From Collybiopsis luxurians FD-317 M1 (taxonomy: Eukaryota; Basidiomycota; Agaricomycetes; Agaricales; Omphalotaceae): DNA of 10,473 bases. The translations under genes and the position numbers were made by a program. Under the pieces are notes generated by a model. The model was not told the DNA's origin. It worked only from the letters and a program-made list of their open reading frames with translations, and did no database searches. Shown here in pieces: positions 1-8,656 of this stretch (positions are counted from its first letter, which is position 1; the number at the start of each line of letters is the position of its first letter). The stretch covers positions 716,040 through 726,512 of the forward strand of contig KN834768.1 of the NCBI GenBank assembly GCA_000827265.1, written 5' to 3'.

Positions 1-2840
1 GAAAAGGTAATCATTGACACCAGAAGAGGAGTNACCCCCTGTGTTGAATTCGAGCTAATCGAGCAATGCGCCAATCCTGGGTCAAGGCAGGGATACTTCT
101 AGATGCAACAGAGGAGGTATGGTGTGCAGCAGGATATACCTACTCCCAACAACTGGCAGAACAGGCTCAAAAAGACAAACCGACCAAAACATTCGAGGAG
201 ATGGTTCCAGAGCCATATCGAGATTTTGGGAAAGTATTCTCTGAATCAGCATCTGAACAACTACCTGCCCATCAACCCTGGGATCATGCAATAGAATTGG
301 TACCTGGTGCACCAGAGACAATGCGTACCAAGGTCTACCCTATGTCCCTGAATGAACAAGAAGAACTTGATCACTTTCTAGATGAGAATCTACAGAAAGG
401 CTACATCTGACCCTCAAAATCTCCACTATCATCACCAGTCTTCTTTGTAAAAAAGAAAGATGGAAAGCTCCATTTTGTCCAGGATTATTGCAAACTCAAT
501 CAATTCACCATCAAAAACTGCTACCCCCTACCACTTGTGGTCAACATCATTAGTCGTCTTCAGGGTGCACGCTACTTCACTAAATTTGACGTTCGCTGGG
601 GATACAATAACATATGGATCAAGCAAGGTGATGAGTGGAAAGCTGCATTCTCTACCAACCGTGGCCTGTTTGAGCCTAACATCATGTTCTTTGGCCTTAC
701 CAACTCACTGGCTACATTTCAAGCACTGATGAACTCAATCTTTGCAGATCTTATAGCAGCAGGAAAAGTGGCAGTATATCTGGATGACATCCTTATCTTC
801 AGTGGCCAGCTAGACGAACACCGGGAAGTAGTCTGTGAAGTCTTAGCCAGACTCCAGAAGAATGACCTCTATCTATGGCCAGAAAAGTGTAAGTTTGAAC
901 AAGAGCAGATTGAGTATCTAGGGCTGGTAATATGGGAAGGGGAGGTAAGGATGGACCCAGTAAAAGTGGCAGCTGTCTGTGATTGGCTGACCCCCCAGAA
1001 TCTTTGTGAATTACAAGGGTTTTTGGAGTTTGCTAACTTTTACCGCCAATTCATATGCGACTTTGCTAGGATAGCCTGTCCCTTAAATGACCTAACCAAA
1101 AAGAATATTGGCTTTGACTGGGGAATGCAACAACAAGAAGCATTTGAGACACTACATACGGCATTCACTTCTGCACCAATACTAACACTTTGGGATCCAG
1201 ACAAGCCAACACAGGTTGAAGTAGATGCATCTGGATATGCAACTGGTGGGGCACTTTTCCAGAAACAGGATGATGGCCAGTGGCACCCTGTTGCTTTTTG
1301 CTCTGCTTCCATGCAGGCAGCAGAGTGGAACTATGAGATCTATGATCGGGAGATGCTAGCAGTAATTGAGGCATTAAAAGACTGGAGAAGTTTCCTGGAA
1401 GGCTCCCTTCAACCATTCAAAATCATCACTGATCACTCCAATTTAGAGTTTTGGCAGACAGCACAAGACCTTAGTCAACGCCAGGCCTGATGGGCACTCT
1501 GGCTTTCTTGATTTGATTTCCGCATGGTACATTGACCAGGCAAGGCAAACACCCAGGCAGATGCTCTATCCTGTATGGCACACTACCAGGTTTCAGATAA
1601 TGAGGACAACCGGCAACAGACTGTCCTCAAGCCTGAGCACTTCACTCAAGTTGCTGCCACCATTCTATGCAATCCACTGGAAGATAAGATCCAGAATGCT
1701 TCACAAAGGGAGGCACAGGTATTGGAAGGGTTGGAAGAATTGAAGAACTTGAAGAGGGGACTACAACGGCTAGTAAATGGGACTGCAGAGTGGGAAGAGG
1801 ACAATGGACTGGTCTACCACTGGGGACGGGTGTATGTACCACCAGACAATGAACTATGCACTGAAGTTCTCCAACAATGCCATGACAATCCCTCTGCCGG
1901 CCACCCAGGACTCCACAGCACCCTCAACCTTGTCAGCACCCATTTCTGGTGGCCCACTATGCGATCCTTTGTAGAAAAGTATGTGGAGGGATGTGAAACC
2001 TGTGCAAGGAAAAAGATCCAACGGCATCCTCGTGCAGTAATACAACTGCTTGACATTCCAGCTGGGTTATGGGAGGAAGTGGGGGTAGACCTAATCACTC
2101 AGCTCCCCAAGTCTAACAGATATGATGCCATCCTAGTCTGCACAGATCTTGTTGGCAAACAGATCCACGCTATCCCCTGCACAACCAATATCACCGCTGA
2201 AGGTGTGGCAGATATCTACTACTGAGAAATCTTCCGCCTCCATGGCCTCCCCCTACACTTCATATCAGATCAGGGACCCCAGTTCTCAGCAAAGCTTATG
2301 CGATCCCTCCTCTCCCGTTTAGGCATCAGGTCAAATCTAACATCTGGATACCACCCACAGGCTAATGGACAAACTGAATGTGCAAACCAGGAAGTAGAAA
2401 AGTACCTTCACTTATATGTTGGGCGACAACAGGATGACTGGGCAGAACACTTGCCTATGACTGAATTTGTAATCAATTCCCACACACACTCAGCCCTTGG
2501 GATGTCACCATTTGAAGTCACGTACAGCTATCTCCCACTTTTCAATATCCCAGTAGGTCAGCGCAGTGGAATGCCAGGGGTGGAGGACTGCATTCAGATC
2601 TTGCGAGAGGCACAGCAGGATGCAGGAGCAGCATTACACCTAGGGAAGAAGCAGCAGAAGGAAGGTTATGAGAGGGGAAAGCAAAAGGCCCATCAATTCA
2701 AGGAGGGAGATCTCGTATGGCTAAGTGCAGAGGACATTAATCTCCAGCTCTCAAGTGAGAAACTTGGAGAGTGCCAACTGGGACCATTTAGTCCCTCTTA
2801 CAGCTTACTACAGTATATATACCTACCACCTGTAACCTGA
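1..2840 (+). mobile_element. Ty3/gypsy LTR retrotransposon, partial and decayed
   Basis: This is the pol part of a Ty3/gypsy (Metaviridae-type) LTR retrotransposon, whose proteins copy element RNA into DNA and integrate it. The domain order reverse transcriptase, RNase H, integrase is visible and is diagnostic of Ty3/gypsy; Ty1/copia has integrase first. The left end lies outside the window, so gag, protease and the 5' LTR are not seen. On the right, recognisable pol similarity stops just after the C-terminal integrase motif KLGxxQLGPF (about 2763-2789). The following residues do not look like a chromodomain. No LTR can be proven; a possible polypurine tract and LTR start near 3755-3770 is listed as a finding. 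The element is certain, its borders are not. Confidence 0.9.
66..2840 (+). pseudogene. pol: gypsy pol polyprotein (RT-RNase H-integrase) with five in-frame TGA codons
   Basis: One frame runs through the region with similarity to fungal gypsy pol from about 105. RT: the FFVKKKDGK block at about 444-470, and the catalytic YLDD at 777-788. RNase H: catalytic Asp 1224, Glu 1350 and Asp 1431 are present. Integrase: the zinc-binding His 1881, His 1902, Cys 1992 and Cys 2001; and catalytic Asp 2088, Asp 2268 and Glu 2391. The motif GYHPQANGQTE precedes the last of these. The frame is broken by TGA at 408, 1488, 1509, 1533 and 2223, and no frameshift is seen from about 105 to about 2790. Each TGA stands where the family has Arg (GYIR, RQARW, LSRF, VHRPG, YxREIF-like). 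After 2789 the frame runs into unrelated residues and ends at 2840. It cannot encode a full protein, although the catalytic residues survive. The start at 66 is only the first ATG in the open stretch. Confidence 0.92.
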
Positions 2841-2856
2841 GTCCCCATCTTGACCT

Positions 2857-2932
2857 CTCTGTCGATTGGGACCAGGTGAGTATCCTGCTTGTACCAGTAG
2901 ACTATTTAATTAACTCTGTCGATTGGGACCAG
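2857..2932. repeat. 19-bp direct repeat, two copies 57 bp apart
   Basis: The sequence CTCTGTCGATTGGGACCAG occurs at 2857-2875 and identically at 2914-2932. It lies just beyond the point where gypsy pol similarity is lost. Two perfect 19-mers so close together in non-coding sequence are unlikely by chance. They could mark a short tandem duplication, an insertion or deletion scar, or part of the lost element's 3' region. Function is unknown. Confidence 0.85.
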
Positions 2933-4736
2933 ACTTTGCCTAAACTGATTACCGTGCTCTTGAAAGCCACTCTGCTGTAAACTGCTTCGTGACAAATTGC
3001 ATGTTTTATATAATGACAGGAAACTCAGTGATCATGATGAAGTAAAAGAACCGAAACATGCACCATTTGAGCTAGCAAAATAGTACAAGAATGCCATATT
3101 CTCCAGTCAGGGCTGCATGTGAATATTCATTGGATGAGTGGAAAGGATATTCAAAGAAATGAGCAGCACAAAGAGCAGAGAAAAATGTGAGTTCACAATG
3201 TTATTAATTTACATCAGGTGTTTCAGCTGAGGTGTCATTAGCACAGCTTCAATGATTTGCTGCATATGCTGAAGCAAACACTGTGCAAGCTCCAGTTGAA
3301 GACCCAGCAGGGGCTGCTCAAAATTCTGGGCTGGGACTTGAACCCCAGGCTCAATACATAAAACAGCACTGAAGCCTGGCTTGGAACCCTGAGCCCTTGC
3401 CAGGACATCACCACCACAAAACTCCTTTGAACTTATTACTCTTTGAGTTTGTTTAGCTTTTTTGATGCTTCAAGTTTCTTTCTCCATTCATTCAGTCATT
3501 CCATGAGAGAGAATCCCACACTGGCACTCACTCCAATTCAAAAGCAGCTGGCACACAGTGACCACAACATTGAGAGAATAATGACAACTTGATCCCTGCA
3601 TATATGTAGATAGCGATAGCACTCTCTATGTGTGTGCTACAGTGGGCAGAAATGGAAGTAATGGCTCAACTGAGATTGCTTTAAATGGTCCATAGGTCAA
3701 ATACAACCAGTCTAGCCACTTGTTGTATGCACTATTCTCACCGGATGTGTAGAGAGGGAGTGTCACAAACCAACAGTTTACATGGAGTTGTAGATCTAAT
3801 ACAGGCTTTCAAATTTATGTATCAATTTACATTTTTCATCATTTGTACTTCTCATGTGCTTTCAGCACAATTGTACTCAGTAGTATTAGAACAATACACT
3901 AATATATCTGTTTGATAGACCACACAGTGTACATGGTACAATGAGCTTTTATTGTTTTGGCCTTGTGCATTCCAGTGCAGATGATACAGCTTGAGACAAT
4001 TGATTAAAGAGCATTCTCAGCAACAGCACTCATTTAACTCACTCATGGCACTCATAAAATGTCGATATTCTCACTTCAGAAGCAGTAACAGTGACACAAA
4101 CATGTTTAATGAGTCGGAGATAACTTTTAATGAGAGTTACATTTTGCCAAGACTTGGCAAGTTAAGCTGTCAAGTGGGAGAAAAAAGTTACTTTGCGCAC
4201 ACTCAATGTTTGGACATTAAAAAATGCGAAACAAGCGACGAAGATATAGGTCTGATCAGTGGCGCAGACAGAGCAACCAGAAGCTCTAATCGTTGCGGTC
4301 AAACCCAGAACCTGTTTCACTACTTGACTTGAGTGGACTTTATACGGGGGAACGAGTGATATTTTGACGGTAATTTTTGATCGGTTTCATTTATCGTCAT
4401 TGAACACATATTGAAAATTGTTCCGAAAGATCTATGATAGAGGTGAGGGCAAATTGGTCTGTATCCGGTATTTGAAAAACCTGGTGGCATCTCTGTGAGG
4501 GCTTTACTACCCTGGAAATGGTTTCAAGCCCTTATGCTCAGGTGAATCCCAAGGTCGTGATTCCCACAAGCCGTGGCAAGGCGCTCGAAGAATGAGGTCT
4601 TGTTTCTTGCATTCACTTGATGTACATTGTTCATCCCCTCCATTTGTAATCTATAGAATCATTGCAAACATTCTGCAAGTAAACGTACGAGAAACGAAGT
4701 ACAATGAAGCTTTCGTATTATGCCTCAAACTAAATT
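2933..4736. other. Long AT-rich stretch without a convincing gene
   Basis: I see no protein family here on either strand. The longest open frame, 113 codons at 3991-4332 on the plus strand, has no recognisable domain, membrane segment or signal peptide. Others (3685-3915, 4592-4777) are shorter and equally featureless. Two tRNA B-box-like motifs lie on the minus strand at about 3329-3394. A purine-rich run followed by TGTCAC lies at about 3755-3770. The stretch probably holds the decayed 3' end of the gypsy element plus intergenic DNA, and its right end is the 3' flank of the membrane-protein gene on the minus strand. Confidence 0.5.
3329..3394 (-). repeat. Two tRNA B-box-like motifs, possible SINE remnant
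   Basis: On the minus strand two motifs resemble the RNA polymerase III internal B box (consensus GGTTCRANNCC): GGGTTCCAAGCC at about 3376-3387 and GGGGTTCAAGTCCC at about 3331-3344. They are about 45 nt apart, each embedded in similar GC-richer sequence within an AT-rich region. No complete tRNA cloverleaf can be drawn: the T-stem has mismatches and no clear A box or anticodon arm is seen. A decayed tRNA-derived SINE is one explanation; chance is another. Confidence 0.25.
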
Positions 4737-6249
4737 TCAAGAATGTAGCAACTGCCACTCTAGCTGATTTTTCTTAGGCTGCCAGAGCCTTTTCTGAGGT
4801 AATTTCAACGCTTGAACTCGAACCATTATCAGTGTGGGAGCAATCCCCTGGACCATCCAAACGGAAAAATCAAAACTCTGACTTCGAATGAATATGTTCT
4901 ACTTACGCAGACTTGGGCAGTAATTGGTACAAGTTTGAGAGGGTTGATATAAAGAATTAAGCACGCTGCTATAATTAGCGTAATTGCATATAAGAGGCCT
5001 GACTCCAAGCTGTAATCCAACGATGTCACAACAAGGTCTCTTTTTAAAAACTGATACCAAACTCACATAATTGAAATGAGCTGAGTCATTTTTGGACTAC
5101 CTTTGTGGCTAGCGTCGCTCGAATGATCATTTCTTAGTCGTGTGAGCCAAAAAATCCTTCCAGCTACCGATACATTAGATCAGAACGGCGACAAAAATCA
5201 CACCGGGGCATTACCTATGAGGGTAGTTAGAAGTATATTAGTCACGACAATAATACTGGCGGATGCCAGAGACATTGTTGTTGCAATGTTGAAGGTTTTC
5301 TCCCCCACCACAAGTGAACTAGTCAGAAGGAAGGGTGGGTCGAAGTTCCTTTCCCTCTTCGCTTCTACAATTAACCCTGTGAAAAATAAAGCTGTTCGGA
5401 CTTGAATTCAGCATCCCTAGAGCTATCCAATGATGTATGTTTGTTTTTACCGAAATTCAGGATGTAGAGAATGACAGGGACAACAATAATGGACTTTCTT
5501 GCTGCCCAGAGGTAATAGCATCGACAAATCTTAATACGAAAGGGTTAGAACATTAGTATAATGCTTAAGATAATATTGCCTGTAATGACTTACCAGCACT
5601 CCGTCGGCGATACAGCTAAATCAAATTCGACACTGTCAAGTTTTATAAGTCATCATATAAAGCTTTAACTGACTTCGCAATCAAGTATAGAATCGTTGAT
5701 CCAAAACTTCATAAATTGTTAGATTTGGGACATGAATGGAGAACATGATTGGCTCACTTCAAGGACAAAAATTCAAAATAATGAGAATCCGGAATGTCGT
5801 CCAGGCCAACAGATGGCGAAAAAGAGGAGTCAAAAGTAAGCTCAATCATGGTATCCGAGATGATGGCTTGATTGAATGACAACGTATAAAGAAGTGTGAG
5901 AACTGCGATAACAAGATACAGGGCAGTGAGAGAGACTATATATAAGCGTGGTCTCGTGTTAAACTGGTCTTGTTTGACCCGAAAGTAGACGTAGACAATA
6001 AAGAGGACTGTGTAGATTCCTGGCGAGGGCAGGAATATCAATTTAGCAAATGCAGAGTCAGGATTAAAAGGTTTCTAACCCCAAAGAAAGAAGGAAAGCT
6101 GCTCCGTAATTCATTAATATTGGGAAAATTTTTTCGGGTTAATAAGACATCCATACTAGTTGTATGGCCTCCAGAGGCTGCACTGTTTGCTGAACAAACA
6201 TTATAGGAGGAACCAGCCATGACGGATATACTGAGCTGTTTGCAACCAT
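4737..6249 (-). CDS. Seven-membrane-segment protein of a basidiomycete-expanded family (copy A), nine exons
   Basis: Function unknown. My exon model, 5' to 3' on the minus strand: 6249-6157, 6074-5758, 5706-5674, 5615-5594, 5529-5451, 5376-5215, 5163-5067, 5009-4907, 4847-4737. All eight introns (51-82 nt) are GT-AG, every phase agrees, and the total is 1017 nt (338 residues plus stop), near the length I expect for the family. Hydrophobic segments lie at about 44-62, 75-98, 138-163, 168-186, 210-235, 268-289 and 295-313. Family-like motifs are IADGVL (150-155), RCYYLW (158-163), LIAGRIFW (234-241), ILESG (268-272) and GIAPTLIMVRV (303-313). Exon 4 is only 22 nt. Exon 1 and its acceptor are the weakest part; exon 2 could instead begin nearer GIYTVLF (residue 50). 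The last 25 residues differ from copy B through an indel. It does not resemble STE3 pheromone receptors. Likely an integral membrane protein; ligand and role cannot be inferred. Confidence 0.75.
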
Positions 6250-7138
6250 TGTGAGTTCGCAATGGAATGCTAGGGCAGGAGAAGGTAGGGTAGGTTTCAT
6301 TACTCCGCTATAAGTATGACGCGAGATGGGAATTAGATGATCATTTACCGTAACAACAAGATGGAATCTTGTCAAATGATTTATCTGGCACTCCAAGATG
6401 CGTCCATGCGCTACATGGTTTCAAGGAGTTGATTCGATCACACTCTGTTGATATCTTTTTGAATAGTAGAAATTCCTATCTAAGGCACCCATCAGCTTCT
6501 TTCAGTCCCGATACTTCCCGCGTACTGTCTCTAATCCCCACTATTCCCCTTTTCCTTATCTACCCATCTTCCGTTCCAACTTCCCCTTCCTCTATCTAGT
6601 GATTACTGTAGAAAAAAAACTTATAACTACATACCTATTCATCCTAATATAATTTTGGTCTGGAATATGGGAAATGCACGAAGCGCTTCAAGAAAAGAGA
6701 AAATTAAGTGCACATGCCACGCATAGGGCCCGAGCAACGATGCGGATTGCGAAGCGCGTCAAGTCTTTAACAGATTGAAGTTATCGCATGTGGTTGGCAA
6801 GGAGATCAGTAAGTACAGTCAGCGGAAATCCATGAGGGCGTCGGTCGGCACGACCACAGTATCTCAGCCAGGGAGCAAGTGACTTGGACCGGAATCAACT
6901 TTTAGCTTGTTACTTCAGGCTTGCTGACCTCTGATCTTGTTACCCATTTACTAGACCAGGTAATTCTAGTGCATCACTTAAATCTGGAGATATAAGTACT
7001 CACGATCCTTAGATCAAGAAGTAGTTAACTGAATGCCACTAATAATTATAGTCAATATAAGTATAGCATTTGCATGTAGTCTCTGGAGCCTGGATATCAA
7101 CTTAGGAAGTGTACAATACATTCCCGAATGTGTTTCTG
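6250..7138. other. Intergenic region between membrane-protein copies A and B
   Basis: No coding similarity was recognised on either strand. The stretch lies upstream of copy A and downstream of copy B, both on the minus strand, so it should contain the promoter of A and the 3' flank of B. A pyrimidine-rich run on the plus strand at about 6530-6600 is the only compositional feature. A TATAAG-like sequence on the minus strand near 6620-6627 is too weak and too distant to call a promoter. Confidence 0.5.
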
Positions 7139-8405
7139 TTAAACCACTAGTGCTTTCTTTGGGTCCTCCTCAATGCTTGGAGTCAGGTCAACTCGGACTA
7201 TAATCAGTGTAGGTGTCACTCCCTAAAGAGTCCAAAATGAAACAAATGCACTCTAAGACCATATGAATGAACCGACCATGATTTGGGCTAAGATTGGCAT
7301 AAACTTCACCGGGCTGATAAAGGGACTCAAGCATACCGTCACAATCAGTGTAATGGTATGCAAAAATCCTGACTCTAAGCTGTTGAAGACTTATCAGTCT
7401 AACAATGTGGCAAGCAAGGGCCTTCTTGCGTTATAGTGCTGAACAACTTACATAATCATAACAAGGCGGGTCATTTGCCGACCGCTGGGGTTGTCAGATA
7501 CCCAGAGATAATCATGGCAGTTGATCAATCGCGTTAACCAAAAAATTCTTCCAGCTACCTATGCATTGAATTCAAACAGCGACGTAAATCATAGTAGAGT
7601 CGTCGTATCGATGAGAGCAGTAAGAAGCAGATTAATCACGGCAGTGAGTACCCCAAATGCCAGAGTCAACAATCTTGCAGTGTTGAAGGATGCTGGGCCC
7701 TGTACGTGACTAGGGAGCTAGTCAACAGGAAAGGTGGTTTAAAATTTTCACCCATATCCGTTCCCGTAAACACTCCGAGACACCGCTATCAGGATTAAGA
7801 TCAGCATCCTTGTAGCTATATAAAAATTAGTGCTTTTCCTTACCAAAGTTCAGAATATAAATAATGACAGGGGCAGCGATAATAGACTTCCTTGCCGCCC
7901 AGAGGTAATAGCATCGACTAATCTAAGCCCCGAAAGTTTCAATCATCGTGGTGTTCAAGATAGAAAATGACTTACTAGTATACCATCAGCAATGCAGATA
8001 TTTCAAATTTTACTTTGTCAAGTTATGGAAATTGTTCAGTGAAACATTCGCTAACTTTGCAATCATGTACAATGCCACTGTTCCAGCACTAAGCTTGTAA
8101 AGTCATAAATTTGGAAATGTCAGGAACATGACTGGCTTATGTTAAGTTCAGAAAAGGGAGATAGTGAGAGTCAAGACTCTTCTCCAGGCCAGTAGTTGAA
8201 TTAAAGCAAGCTCGATCATTGTTTCTGACATCATGGCTGGATCAAACGACAGCATAGAGAGGACTGTGAGGGTTGTGATTATGAGATACAGTAGGGCAGG
8301 TGAGGTAGCATATGCGCGCAGTCTTCTTTGAGCCCATTCTTGTTTGGGATGAAAGTAGATGTAGACAAAGAAGAGAGCTGTATACATTCCTGGAAGCTGA
8401 AACAT
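7139..8405 (-). pseudogene. Second copy of the seven-membrane-segment gene (copy B), broken
   Basis: This is a diverged tandem paralogue of the gene at 4737-6249. It retains GMYTALFFVYIYF, CIADGIL, SRCYYLW, AGRIFW, ILESG and PTLIIVRV in order. Exons matching A's 3, 4, 5 and 8 have exactly the same lengths (33, 22, 79 and 103 nt). Exon 5 protein (7922-7844) matches A at 22 of 26 residues. Damage: exon 1 is missing where the LINE poly(A) meets the gene. Exon 2 is 13 nt short in its 3' part relative to A and its donor GT is lost. The acceptor before exon 4 reads AT instead of AG. Exon 6 (about 7793-7617) has shifts that bring in stop codons. The donor of intron 6 is AT instead of GT. The predicted end is a TAA at 7141-7139, giving a C-terminus unlike A. 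No functional seven-segment protein can be made as it stands. Confidence 0.85.
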
Positions 8406-8413
8406 AGTAACAC

Positions 8414-8435
8414 TTTTTTTTTTTTTTTTTTTTTT
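8414..8435 (-). repeat. Poly(A) tail of the LINE (22 T on the plus strand)
   Basis: An uninterrupted run of 22 T on the plus strand reads as poly(A) on the strand of the LINE, directly after its 3' UTR. On its other side, within about 10 nt, similarity to membrane-protein copy A resumes (the exon 2 acceptor of copy B). This fixes the 3' junction of the insertion. Confidence 0.9.
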
Positions 8436-8656
8436 GGTGGTACGTGTTCATATGAACTAAGACCCCGGGCAACTGCCAACATTGCTAGCCCCCGGAATCC
8501 ATACGTAATGTGTGAAGGGAAAAAATAAAACCTTCAGGTGGGAACTCAGCCACCACCGAGGAAATGCACTCTGGCTCATGGCCTTGCACACAGTTTGCAC
8601 TGTAGTGTGGGGCTTTGAGCTACTCCAGATGGTTTTCAGAATTTGGATTAGGTGTC
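8436..8656 (-). other. 3' UTR of the LINE remnant
   Basis: This non-coding stretch lies between the stop codon of the LINE reading frame and the poly(A) tract. It is more GC-rich than the membrane-gene flank beyond the poly(A), and contains an AATAAA-like purine and A-rich run on the plus strand near 8519-8530. Such 3' UTRs are normally the part bound by the element's own reverse transcriptase; here this is inferred from position only. Confidence 0.6.

Noticed and set aside
1..65. Alternative reading frame 1 at the left edge as upstream coding of pol
   Set aside because: It ends at a TAG near 112 and its translation matches no gag or protease motif; the edge includes an ambiguous base, so nothing is called.
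1040..1416. Minus-strand open frames across the gypsy RNase H region
   Set aside because: Shadows of the plus-strand pol frame, which has all family motifs.
3991..4332. Plus-strand 113-codon open frame
   Set aside because: No domain, membrane segment, intron signals or neighbouring context; the length is within chance expectation for this composition. Left inside the unassigned stretch.
5142..5405. Plus-strand 87-codon frame, and a similar one at 7521-7709
   Set aside because: Both are antisense to exons 6-7 of the membrane-protein copies. Their mutual resemblance is a by-product of the duplication.
5616..5673. Reading exon 3 of copy A straight through without intron 3
   Set aside because: Read-through meets a TAA within about 30 nt, whereas a GT at 5673 and AG at 5616 restore frame to IADGVL; copy B conserves the same 33-nt exon.
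4737..8405. Mating-type pheromone receptor (STE3-like) interpretation of the seven-segment proteins
   Set aside because: The conserved motifs (IADG, RCYYLW, AGRIFW, ILESG, APTLIMVRV) fit a different basidiomycete membrane family. No pheromone-precursor-like CaaX peptide gene was noticed nearby.
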